From: Bradyrhizobium diazoefficiens
Lineage (GTDB): Bacteria > Pseudomonadota > Alphaproteobacteria > Rhizobiales > Xanthobacteraceae
DNA length: 64,000 bases
Direction of reading: 5' to 3'
Assembly: GCF_016616235.1 (NCBI RefSeq)
Contig: NZ_CP067100.1
Location: forward strand, 3,035,001-3,099,000
Shown piece by piece: positions 43,984 to 51,457 of this stretch. The position numbers and the translations under genes are program-made. How positions within the stretch are numbered: the stretch's first letter is position 1; the number at the start of each line of letters is the position of its first letter. A model generated the notes under the pieces. The model ran no database searches. It was not told the DNA's origin and worked only from the letters and a program-made list of their open reading frames with translations.

Positions 43984-45476
43984 ACGAGATCATCCGCAAC
44001 ACACAAGACTCCGTCACGGGCGCCTCGCTCGATCCGCAGGACTGGAGCGAGTTTCGCGCGCTCGCCCACCGCATGCTAGACGAGACGATCGACGGCATCG
44101 CCAACATTCGTGCGCGTCCGGTGTGGCAGCCGATCCCCAATGAGGTCCGCGCCGCATTGAAGAGCGATGTGCCGCGTGAAGCAAGCGATCTTGCCGAGGT
44201 CTATCGCCAATTCGCCGAACATGTCGCTCCTTATGCGACCGGAAATGTCCATCCCGGCTTCATGGGCTGGGTGCATGGCGGCGGCACCGCGGTCGGCATG
44301 CTCGCGGAGATGCTCGCGGCCGGCCTCAACGCCAATCTCGGCGGGCGCGATCACATGCCGATCGAGGTCGAGCGCCAGATCGTCGACTGGATGCGCCGCC
44401 TGTTCGCCTTGCCGGAAAGTGCGAGCGGCATCTTCGTCACGGGCACGTCGATGGCAAACCTGATGGCGGTGCTGGTGGCGCGCACGGCTGCGCTCGGCAC
44501 GCAGGCGCGGCAGCACGGCATCGGCAACGATGGCGCGTTGCTCACGGCCTATACGTCGCGAGCCGCGCATGGCTGCATATCGCGCGCGATGGACATTGCC
44601 GGATTTGGCACCGATGCGCTGCGCAAGGTCGGGATGGATACCGATCATCGCATCGATGTCGAAGCGCTGCGGGCGCAGATCGCGACCGATCGCGAGGTCG
44701 GTTTCAAGCCATTCCTCGTCGTCGCCTCCGCCGGCACGGTCGATATCGGCGCGATCGACGATCTCAAGGCGATCGCGCGGCTGTGCCGGGACGAAGGCAT
44801 CTGGTTTCACGTCGATGGCGCCTTCGGTGCGCTCGCGATCCTCTCGCCCGAGCTGGCGCCGCTGCTTGGCGGCATTGAGCTTGCCGATTCCATTGCGCTC
44901 GACTTCCACAAATGGGGGCAGGTGCCCTATGACGCCGGCTTCCTTCTGGTGCGCGATGGCGAGCAGCATCGCCAGGCCTTTGCGCAACCGGCGGCGTATC
45001 TCAGCCGCGAGTCGAGGGGACTTGCAGCGGGCGCAATCTGGCCCTGCGATCTCGGCCCCGATCTGTCGCGCGGCTTCCGGGCGCTGAAGACCTGGTTCAC
45101 GCTGAAGACGTTCGGCACCGATCACCTTGGCGCCGTGATCGCCCGCAGCTGCGCGCTGGCAAAATATCTGGAGGCGCGCGTTCTCGCCGAGCCGCGGCTG
45201 GAGCTGCTGGCGCCGGTGAACCTCAACATCGTCTGCTTCCGCTACCGCGCGGATGACGCGGTCAATCGCGAGATCGTCGCCGATGTCCATGAGTTGGGCA
45301 TTGCGGCACCGTCGAGCACGACGCTGAACGGCAGGTTTGCGATCCGCGCTGCCATCGTCAATCATCGCACCGAAGCGACGGACATCGATGCGCTGGTCGC
45401 TGCCGTGCTGGACTTTGGTGCACGGCGCAGCGGCGGCGTGATCGAGGTCGAGGCGCCGCCGCTCGCGGCGCAGTGA
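43980..45476 (+). CDS. PLP-dependent decarboxylase (group II-like)
   Basis: A 498-residue fold-type I PLP enzyme. Visible residues include WFHVDGAFGA with the PLP-ring Asp279, and SIALDFHKWGQVPYDAG with the PLP lysine K311. NVHPGFMGWVHGGGTAVGML and FVTGTSMANLMAVLVAR fit the aromatic-amino-acid, glutamate and diaminobutyrate decarboxylase group. The reaction would yield an amine and CO2. Four-base overlap with the ATP-grasp gene implies a two-step pathway: an amine and an ATP-dependent ligation. The substrate is unknown. Confidence 0.82.
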   Translation: MNEIIRNTQDSVTGASLDPQDWSEFRALAHRMLDETIDGIANIRARPVWQPIPNEVRAALKSDVPREASDLAEVYRQFAEHVAPYATGNVHPGFMGWVHGGGTAVGMLAEMLAAGLNANLGGRDHMPIEVERQIVDWMRRLFALPESASGIFVTGTSMANLMAVLVARTAALGTQARQHGIGNDGALLTAYTSRAAHGCISRAMDIAGFGTDALRKVGMDTDHRIDVEALRAQIATDREVGFKPFLVVASAGTVDIGAIDDLKAIARLCRDEGIWFHVDGAFGALAILSPELAPLLGGIELADSIALDFHKWGQVPYDAGFLLVRDGEQHRQAFAQPAAYLSRESRGLAAGAIWPCDLGPDLSRGFRALKTWFTLKTFGTDHLGAVIARSCALAKYLEARVLAEPRLELLAPVNLNIVCFRYRADDAVNREIVADVHELGIAAPSSTTLNGRFAIRAAIVNHRTEATDIDALVAAVLDFGARRSGGVIEVEAPPLAAQ

Positions 45477-45489
45477 CATCAAGGCGGCT

Positions 45490-45532
45490 CAAAGCACAAC
45501 GCCCCGGACCTGGTCCGGGGCGTTGTGCTTTG
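45490..45532. terminator. Bidirectional terminator with a 21-bp perfect stem
   Basis: CAAAGCACAACGCCCCGGACC (45490-45510; quoted in two parts as CAAAGCACAACG and CCCCGGACC) pairs with its exact complement ending at 45532, with essentially no spacer. It lies between the convergent decarboxylase and flbT stops. The outer A/T pairs give a T-containing 3' side in both directions. Confidence 0.75.
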
Positions 45533-45547
45533 AGACGTGCGAAGCGC

Positions 45548-45973
45548 TCAGGCGGCGGAGCTGACGTCGCCTTTGGGATGGGCGGCCTCGAACTGCTCGC
45601 GCAGCTTGTCTTCATAAGCGATCAGCTTGCGGGCCTCCTTGAGGGCCCGGTAGAGGTCGCCGCTCATGATGTTGTTGTTGATGCCCTCGATGATCGGCCA
45701 GGAGCTCGGCACCGCGGTAACGATGTCGCGGACGAGGTTGAAATAAGTGCCGTGCTGGGTCTGCGGATCCGGCGAGATGTACATCAGCTGGACCGCCAGA
45801 TAGACGAGCTTGGCCGGCGTATCGGCTGTCTCGGGCGTGAGGATGTCGCGCTCGCGCAGGATCGGCACGTTGTCGCCGTCGATCAGAAGGCGGGCGCGCT
45901 GGTCCGTGTTGGTGATCACGGAGTTACCGACGATGATGCGCTCGTGCGGTTTGAGTTCGACCTTGAGAGCCAT
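45548..45973 (-). CDS. flbT: Flagellin mRNA regulator FlbT
   Basis: A 141-residue FlbT. It opens LKVELKPHERIIVGNSVITN and has the conserved LVYLAVQLMYISPD and NNIMSGDLYRALKEARKLI segments. In Caulobacter, FlbT binds the 5' leader of flagellin mRNA and lowers its stability until the hook is complete. Here it lies next to the first flagellin gene and points away from it. A GG-N10-GC sigma54-type site precedes it. Confidence 0.95.
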   Translation of the reverse strand: MALKVELKPHERIIVGNSVITNTDQRARLLIDGDNVPILRERDILTPETADTPAKLVYLAVQLMYISPDPQTQHGTYFNLVRDIVTAVPSSWPIIEGINNNIMSGDLYRALKEARKLIAYEDKLREQFEAAHPKGDVSSAA

Positions 45974-46003
45974 GCCTGTTCTCCATCAACCCTTTTGTAA
46001 CGA

Positions 46004-46018
46004 GCGGCACGCGTGCCA
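46004..46018 (-). promoter_or_regulatory. Sigma54-like promoter candidate for flbT
   Basis: On the minus strand TGGCACGCGTGCCGC keeps GG-N10-GC and the full TGGCACG half, 31 bp upstream of the flbT ATG. The site is partly palindromic (GGCACGCGTGCC), so another explanation is possible. Confidence 0.5.
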
Positions 46019-46046
46019 GTGAACGACAACTGCCAGCCCTGATTTG

Positions 46047-46060
46047 GGTCCAATCCTTGC
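46047..46060 (+). promoter_or_regulatory. Sigma54-like promoter candidate for the first flagellin gene
   Basis: GG-N10-GC with a full TTGC (GGTCCAATCCTTGC). The -24 half differs from TGGCACG at several positions. It lies 237 bp upstream of the ATG, which would give a long leader. Confidence 0.4.
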
Positions 46061-46069
46061 TGAATGTGG

Positions 46070-46084
46070 TTAACGGCTCGTAAA
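46070..46084 (+). promoter_or_regulatory. Near-consensus CtrA-type box, first flagellin gene
   Basis: TTAACGGCTCGTAAA is TTAA-N7-TAAA, one mismatch from TTAA-N7-TTAA. It is embedded in TGGTTAACGG-N2-CGTAA, which recurs in front of the second flagellin gene at 48699-48713. Confidence 0.45.
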
Positions 46085-46296
46085 GATCCGCGCTCGCGTC
46101 CAAGAACATAGCGATGTCAATGGCTTGAGCGGACGAAAAGCCCTGCGCTGCAAGCGTGCGGCAAGGCGCTTTGGGTCCGACGCGGACAAACCCGAGGTTT
46201 CATTTCACGGATTGTTAGAGGCTCGGAGGCACCGTCCGCCGGTCGTTTGATCAATCTCGGTCAAACAGGACGCGTAGCTACCAGAAAGGTAACAGT

Positions 46297-48579
46297 ATGT
46301 CCGGTATCGTTCTCTCCTCCTCGGTTCGTCAGAACCTGCTCTCCCTCCAGTCCACCGCCGATCTGCTCGCCACCACCCAGTCGCGTCTGTCGACCGGCAA
46401 GAAGGTGAACTCGGCGCTCGACAACCCCACCAACTTCTTCACCGCACAGTCGCTCGACAACCGCGCCAGCGACATCAACAACCTGCTCGATGGCATCGCC
46501 AACGGCGTGCAGGTGCTGCAGGCCGCCAACACCGGCATCACCTCGCTGCAGAAGCTGCTCGACTCTGCGAAGTCGATCGCCAACCAGGCGCTGCAGACCA
46601 CGGTCGGTTATTCGACCAAGTCGAACGTCTCGACCACGATCGCGGGCGCGACCTCGACCGACCTGCGCGGCACCACGACCTATTCCAGCGCGACCGCGCA
46701 ATCCAACGTGCTGTTCTCCGGCGCGGCCGGCGGCGCCACGGCGGCGACCGGCGCCACCACCCTCGGAGGCACCATCGGCAGTGTGACTGGCCCCACAGTC
46801 GTGAAGGACAACCAGGGCACCCCGGCGAACATCACCGCCTCGACGCTGCTCTATGGCGACGGCGCAGCGCTGGCCACCGCAGGTCTGAGCACCGGGGCTG
46901 CAACTCAGTTCACCGACGGCACGAGCTTCACGGTCAACGGCCATTCCATCACCTTCAAGTCGGGCGCTGCCCCGGCGGCGGCAAGTGCTCCGGCCGGTTA
47001 CGGCGTCAGCGGCAACATCGCCACTGATGGCAGTGGCAACTCGATCGTCTATCTCGGTGCGAGCGCGACCAACTCGACCGCGACCGTCGGCGACGTTCTC
47101 TCCGCGATCGATCTCGCCAGCGGGGTCAAGAATGCTGTTGTCGCTTCGGGTGCTGCAACGATCACCACGAACACCAGCCAGACCCCGTCGTCGATCACCG
47201 GTGGTCAGATCACGCTCGAGACCTCGACAGGTGCTGACCTCTCCGTCGTCGGCAAGGCCGACCTCTTGAAGACCCTTGGTCTGACCACTGCGACCGGCTC
47301 CGGCAACGCGACCATCACCGCGTCCCGTACAACCGCCACGGGCAGCCTTGCCTCACTGATCAGCGACGGCTCAACGCTGAACGTCAACGGCAAGACCATC
47401 ACGTTCAAGAACGGTGGCACGCCGGCTGCTGCGAACGTGCCGACCGGGTCCGGCGTCACCGGCAACATCGTCACCGATGGCAGCGGCAATTCGACCGTCT
47501 ACCTGAACAAGGGTACCGTCGCCGACATTCTGACCGCGGTCGATCTCGCCACTGGGGTGCAGACCGCGACCATCGCTTCGGGTGCTGCGACCCCGGCCAC
47601 AGCCAGCGGCCAGACCGCGTCCTCGATCGTGGCTGGCGCGCTGCACATCTCGACTGGTGCGAACGCGGATCTGTCGATCACCGGCACGGGCAACGCGCTG
47701 TCGGCGCTCGGTCTGACCGGCTCGACCGGCACCGGCACCGCCTTCACGGCGAGCCGCAGCGCGGCCTCCGGCGGCGTCTCGGGCAAGACCTTGACCTTCA
47801 CCTCCTTCAACGGCGGCACGGCGGTCAACGTCACCTTCGGCGACGGCACCGGCGGCACGGTCAAGACGCTCGATCAGCTCAACACGGCGCTGCAGGCGAA
47901 CAACCTGTCGGCCACGATCGATGCCAACGGCCTGCTCACGGTATCTGCGACCAACGACTATGCGTCCTCGACGCTCGGCTCGGCCGCCGCCGGCGGCACG
48001 ATCGGCGGCACGATTACCTCGGCCTTGACCTGGTCAAATGCCACCGCGCCGGTTGCTGACGCGGTTGCCCAGGCCACTCGTACCAACCTGGTGTCTCAGT
48101 ACAACAACATCCTGACCCAGATCGACACGACCTCGCTGGATGCTTCGTTCAACGGCGTCAACCTGCTCAACGGCGATCAGCTCAAGCTGGTGTTCGACGA
48201 GACCGGCAAGTCGAGCCTGAACATCACCGGCGTGACCTTCAACTCGAAGGGTCTCGGTCTGGCCGGCCTGGTGCAGGGCACCGACTTCATCGACAACTCC
48301 GCCACCAACAAGGTGTTGACGAATCTGAACAAGGCCTCGAGCACGCTGCGTTCGGAAGCTTCGACCCTTGGTTCGAACCTCTCGGTCGTGCAGGTGCGTC
48401 AGGACTTCAACAAGAACCTGATCAACGTGCTGCAGACCGGTTCGTCGAACCTGACGCTGGCCGACACCAACGAGGAAGCGGCCAACAGCCAGGCGCTGTC
48501 GACCCGCCAGTCCATCGCGGTCTCCGCGCTCTCGCTGGCCAACCAGTCGCAGCAGAGCGTGCTCCAGCTGCTCCGCTAA
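46297..48579 (+). CDS. fliC: Giant flagellin 1
   Basis: A 760-residue flagellin. The N-terminal D0/D1 helix (SVRQNLLSLQSTADLLATTQ, then RLSTGKKVNSALDNP) and the C-terminal partner (ALSTRQSIAVSALSLANQSQ and the final QQSVLQLLR) are canonical. The central ~500 residues are Ser/Thr/Gly/Ala-rich and contain three IN-type modules starting near 209, 361 and 498 (patterns xxVNGhsITFk and KTLTFTSFNGG). It builds the filament of the thick flagellum outside the cell. RBS is AGAAAGG. It is first of three tandem paralogues. Confidence 0.95.
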   Translation: MSGIVLSSSVRQNLLSLQSTADLLATTQSRLSTGKKVNSALDNPTNFFTAQSLDNRASDINNLLDGIANGVQVLQAANTGITSLQKLLDSAKSIANQALQTTVGYSTKSNVSTTIAGATSTDLRGTTTYSSATAQSNVLFSGAAGGATAATGATTLGGTIGSVTGPTVVKDNQGTPANITASTLLYGDGAALATAGLSTGAATQFTDGTSFTVNGHSITFKSGAAPAAASAPAGYGVSGNIATDGSGNSIVYLGASATNSTATVGDVLSAIDLASGVKNAVVASGAATITTNTSQTPSSITGGQITLETSTGADLSVVGKADLLKTLGLTTATGSGNATITASRTTATGSLASLISDGSTLNVNGKTITFKNGGTPAAANVPTGSGVTGNIVTDGSGNSTVYLNKGTVADILTAVDLATGVQTATIASGAATPATASGQTASSIVAGALHISTGANADLSITGTGNALSALGLTGSTGTGTAFTASRSAASGGVSGKTLTFTSFNGGTAVNVTFGDGTGGTVKTLDQLNTALQANNLSATIDANGLLTVSATNDYASSTLGSAAAGGTIGGTITSALTWSNATAPVADAVAQATRTNLVSQYNNILTQIDTTSLDASFNGVNLLNGDQLKLVFDETGKSSLNITGVTFNSKGLGLAGLVQGTDFIDNSATNKVLTNLNKASSTLRSEASTLGSNLSVVQVRQDFNKNLINVLQTGSSNLTLADTNEEAANSQALSTRQSIAVSALSLANQSQQSVLQLLR

Positions 48580-48607
48580 TAGCGGCTGACATCGTAATCA
48601 ACTCATG

Positions 48608-48638
48608 GCGGCGGGGCTTCGGCCCCGCCGCTTTTTTT
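48608..48638 (+). terminator. Terminator of flagellin gene 1
   Basis: GCGGCGGGGC-TTCG-GCCCCGCCGC, a perfect 10-bp stem with a stable tetraloop, then seven T residues. It lies 29 bp after the stop and matches the terminator after the second flagellin gene. Confidence 0.9.
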
Positions 48639-48698
48639 GTTGGCGTTCGGCTTCGAAATACCTCCGGCAGAGCTCCGGAAAGTAACCGTCGGTTATGG

Positions 48699-48713
48699 TT
48701 AATGGAGCGTAAG
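48699..48713 (+). promoter_or_regulatory. Near-consensus CtrA-type box, second flagellin gene
   Basis: TTAATGGAGCGTAAG is TTAA-N7-TAAG, within TGGTTAATGG-N2-CGTAA, the same arrangement as in front of flagellin gene 1. It lies 190 bp upstream of the ATG. Confidence 0.4.
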
Positions 48714-48902
48714 CGCAGAGAATCGCCAATGATTTCAGTCTGATTGCCCGACCGCGTGGCGCCGCTCGCCAGTTTATGGTGAATCGGCGCTTATGTGGGC
48801 AAGGCTCGTTTCACCCTTTGTTAGCCATGTCCGCGCAGGCTGTGCCCGTCACTCGATCCGAAGCGATCGAACGAAGACGCGTAAACCAGAAGGGTAAGAG
48901 TT

Positions 48903-51212
48903 ATGTCCGGTATCGTTCTCTCTGCGTCGGTTCGCCAGAACCTGCTCTCTCTCCAGTCCACCGCCGACCTGCTCGCCACCACCCAGTCGCGCCTGTCGAC
49001 CGGCAAGAAGGTGAACTCGGCGCTCGACAACCCCACCAACTTCTTCACGGCGCAGTCGCTCGACAACCGTGCCAGCGACATCAACAACCTGCTCGATGGG
49101 ATCGCCAACGGCGTGCAGGTGCTGCAGGCCGCCAACACCGGCATCACCTCGCTGTCGAAGCTGCTGGACTCCGCGAAGTCGATCGCCAACCAGGCGCTGC
49201 AGACCACGGTCGGTTACTCCAGCAAGTCGAACGTCTCGACCACGATCGCCGGTGCGACGGCCTCCGACCTGCGCGGCACCACGACCTACACCAGCGCGAC
49301 CGCGCAATCCAACGTGCTGTTCTCCGGTGCTGCCGGCGGCGTCACCGCGGCGACGGGCTCGACCACGCTCGGCGGTACGGCCGCTTCTTATGTCGGGACC
49401 GCGGCGGTCAATGACAACCAGGGCACCCCGGCGGCGATCACCACCTCGACCCTGATCTATGGTGACGGCGCTGCCCCAGCCACCGCAGGTCTGAGCACGG
49501 GCGCAACCTCGCTCTTCACCGACGGAACGACGCTCACGGTCGACGGCCACTCGATCACGTTCAAGGCCGGCGCAGCGCCGGGCGTGACCGGATCACCCAA
49601 TTCCTTGCCGGCTGGTTACGGCGTGGATGGCGGCGGTACCGGCAGCATTGCCACCGACGGCAATGGCAATTCGATCGTCTATCTCGGTGCAAGCGCGACC
49701 AACTCGACGGCGACGGTCGGCGACGTCCTGAAGGCGGTTGACCTTGCGGCGGGCACCCGCGGTGCCACGATCGCGGCCGGCGTTGCCACGATCAATGCCA
49801 ACAACACCAGCCAGACCGCAGCTTCCATCACCGCCGGCAAGATCACGCTGAACAGCTCGACTGGCGCCGATCTCAGCGTCGTCGGCAAGGCTGACCTGTT
49901 GAAGGCGCTCGGTCTGACCACTGCGACCGGCTCCGGCAACACGACCATCACGGCGGCCCGGACCACGGCCACCGGCAGCCTTGGTTCGCTGATCAGCGAC
50001 GGATCGACCCTGAACGTCAATGGCAAGACCATTACGTTCAAGAACGGCGGCACGCCGGCCGCGGCCAATGTGCCTACGGGATCTGGCGTCACCGGCAACG
50101 TCGTCACCGACGGCAACGGCAACTCGATCGTCTACCTGAACAAGGGCACCGTGGCCGACATCCTGAGCGCGGTTGATCTCGCCACCGGCGTGCAGACCGC
50201 AACCATTGCTTCGGGTGCTGCGACCCTGTCGACGGCCAGCGGCCAGACCGCGTCCTCGCTGGTTGCCGGTTCGCTGCACATTTCGACCGGCGCGAACTCG
50301 GATCTGTCGATCACCGGTTCGGGCAACGCATTGTCCGTGCTCGGCCTCACCGGCTCGACCGGCACCGGCACCGCGTTCTCGGCGAGCCGCTCCGCGTCGG
50401 CCGGCGGTGTTTCGGGCAAGACCTTGACCTTTGCCTCCTTCAATGGCGGTACGGCGGTCAACGTCACCTTCGGCGACGGCACCGGCGGCACGGTCAAGAC
50501 GCTGGATCAGCTCAACACCGCGCTTCAGGCCAACAACCTGACGGCCACGATCGACGCTAACGGCCTGCTCACGGTGTCTGCGATCAACGACTTTGCGTCC
50601 TCGACGATCGGATCCGCCATCGCGGGCGGTGCGATCGGCGGCACGATCACGACGGCCCTGACCTGGACCAACGCGACCACGCCGACTGTGGATGCCGTCG
50701 CTCAGGCCACACGCTCCAACCTGGTTGCGCAGTACAACAACATCTTGACGCAGATCGACACGACCTCGGTCGACTCGTCGTTCAACGGCGTCAACCTGCT
50801 CAACGGCGATCAGCTCAAGCTGGTGTTCGACGAGACCGCCAAGTCGAGCCTGAGCATCACAGGTGTGACCTTCAACTCGAAGGGGCTCGGTCTGGCGTCG
50901 CTGGTCCAGGGCACCGACTTCATCGACAATTCGGCCACCAACCGCGTGCTCACCAGCCTCAATTCGGCCTCGAGCACGCTGCGCTCGCAAGCCTCGACGC
51001 TGGGTTCGAACCTCTCGGTCGTGCAGGTGCGTCAGGATTTCAACAAGAACCTGATCAACGTGCTGCAGACCGGCTCGTCCAACCTGACGCTGGCCGACAC
51101 CAACGAGGAAGCGGCCAACAGCCAGGCGCTGTCGACCCGCCAGTCGATCGCAGTTTCGGCGCTGTCGCTGGCCAACACGTCGCAGCAGAGCGTGCTCCAG
51201 CTGCTCCGCTAA
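48903..51212 (+). CDS. fliC: Giant flagellin 2
   Basis: A 769-residue flagellin, the longest of the three. N-terminal ~130 residues and C-terminal ~150 residues are almost identical to flagellin 1, and the central IN-type modules start near 209, 370 and 506. Differences concentrate in the middle, with a small insertion around residues 225-245 (a SLPAGYGVDGGGTG stretch). RBS is GAAGGG. It has its own promoter region and terminator. Confidence 0.95.
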   Translation: MSGIVLSASVRQNLLSLQSTADLLATTQSRLSTGKKVNSALDNPTNFFTAQSLDNRASDINNLLDGIANGVQVLQAANTGITSLSKLLDSAKSIANQALQTTVGYSSKSNVSTTIAGATASDLRGTTTYTSATAQSNVLFSGAAGGVTAATGSTTLGGTAASYVGTAAVNDNQGTPAAITTSTLIYGDGAAPATAGLSTGATSLFTDGTTLTVDGHSITFKAGAAPGVTGSPNSLPAGYGVDGGGTGSIATDGNGNSIVYLGASATNSTATVGDVLKAVDLAAGTRGATIAAGVATINANNTSQTAASITAGKITLNSSTGADLSVVGKADLLKALGLTTATGSGNTTITAARTTATGSLGSLISDGSTLNVNGKTITFKNGGTPAAANVPTGSGVTGNVVTDGNGNSIVYLNKGTVADILSAVDLATGVQTATIASGAATLSTASGQTASSLVAGSLHISTGANSDLSITGSGNALSVLGLTGSTGTGTAFSASRSASAGGVSGKTLTFASFNGGTAVNVTFGDGTGGTVKTLDQLNTALQANNLTATIDANGLLTVSAINDFASSTIGSAIAGGAIGGTITTALTWTNATTPTVDAVAQATRSNLVAQYNNILTQIDTTSVDSSFNGVNLLNGDQLKLVFDETAKSSLSITGVTFNSKGLGLASLVQGTDFIDNSATNRVLTSLNSASSTLRSQASTLGSNLSVVQVRQDFNKNLINVLQTGSSNLTLADTNEEAANSQALSTRQSIAVSALSLANTSQQSVLQLLR

Positions 51213-51241
51213 TAAGCGGCTGAAATCACAAACTAAAACCG

Positions 51242-51272
51242 GCGGCGGGGCTTCGGCCCCGCCGCTTTTTTT
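51242..51272 (+). terminator. Terminator of flagellin gene 2
   Basis: The same GCGGCGGGGC-TTCG-GCCCCGCCGC hairpin followed by seven T residues, 30 bp after the stop. The sequence identity with the first terminator supports gene duplication including the 3' end. Confidence 0.9.
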
Positions 51273-51332
51273 GCGTGTGCCGGAGGGTGCAGAGTCCGCG
51301 GATCCGGGGCGGAGGAGGGCGCTAACCCGGCA

Positions 51333-51371
51333 TTAACCGTATCCCTTAAACCGCCGTTAACCATACTTTAA
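51333..51371 (+). promoter_or_regulatory. CtrA-type array: TTAA at four phased positions
   Basis: TTAA occurs at 51333, 51346, 51357 and 51368. The last three form two overlapping perfect TTAA-N7-TTAA boxes (51346-51360 and 51357-51371) sharing the middle TTAACCAT; the first is at 13-bp distance. This is 18 bp upstream of a sigma54-like site and 86-125 bp from the flagellin 3 ATG. Confidence 0.6.
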
Positions 51372-51388
51372 AGGACAGCCCCTAAAAC

Positions 51389-51403
51389 TGGACAAAAGCC
51401 CGC
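51389..51403 (+). promoter_or_regulatory. Sigma54-like promoter candidate for the third flagellin gene
   Basis: TGGACAAAAGCCCGC keeps the invariant GG-N10-GC but differs from TTGC at the -12 TT. Predicted start is near 51415, a leader of about 43 bases. Position is good, strength uncertain. Confidence 0.4.
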
Positions 51404-51457
51404 TTTCCAGATCGGCGAGCCCCCGATTCGTATCCGGTTCAAAAGGAAGACCCGCCA

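Larger units (their letters stand above)
45974..46296. other. Divergent control region, flbT / first flagellin gene
   Basis: 323 bp without a gene. It holds a minus-strand sigma54-like site for flbT (46004-46018), a plus-strand GG-N10-GC site (46047-46060) and a near-consensus CtrA-type box (46070-46084). If transcription starts near 46072, the first flagellin mRNA has a leader of over 220 bases, the kind of leader that FlbT binds in Caulobacter. Confidence 0.55.
48580..48902. other. Intergenic region, flagellin gene 1 / flagellin gene 2
   Basis: 323 bp. The first part is a strong terminator (48608-48638), and the rest should be the promoter of flagellin gene 2, with a near-consensus CtrA-type box at 48699-48713. 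I found no GG-N10-GC sigma54 site with a good TTGC here. Confidence 0.55.
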
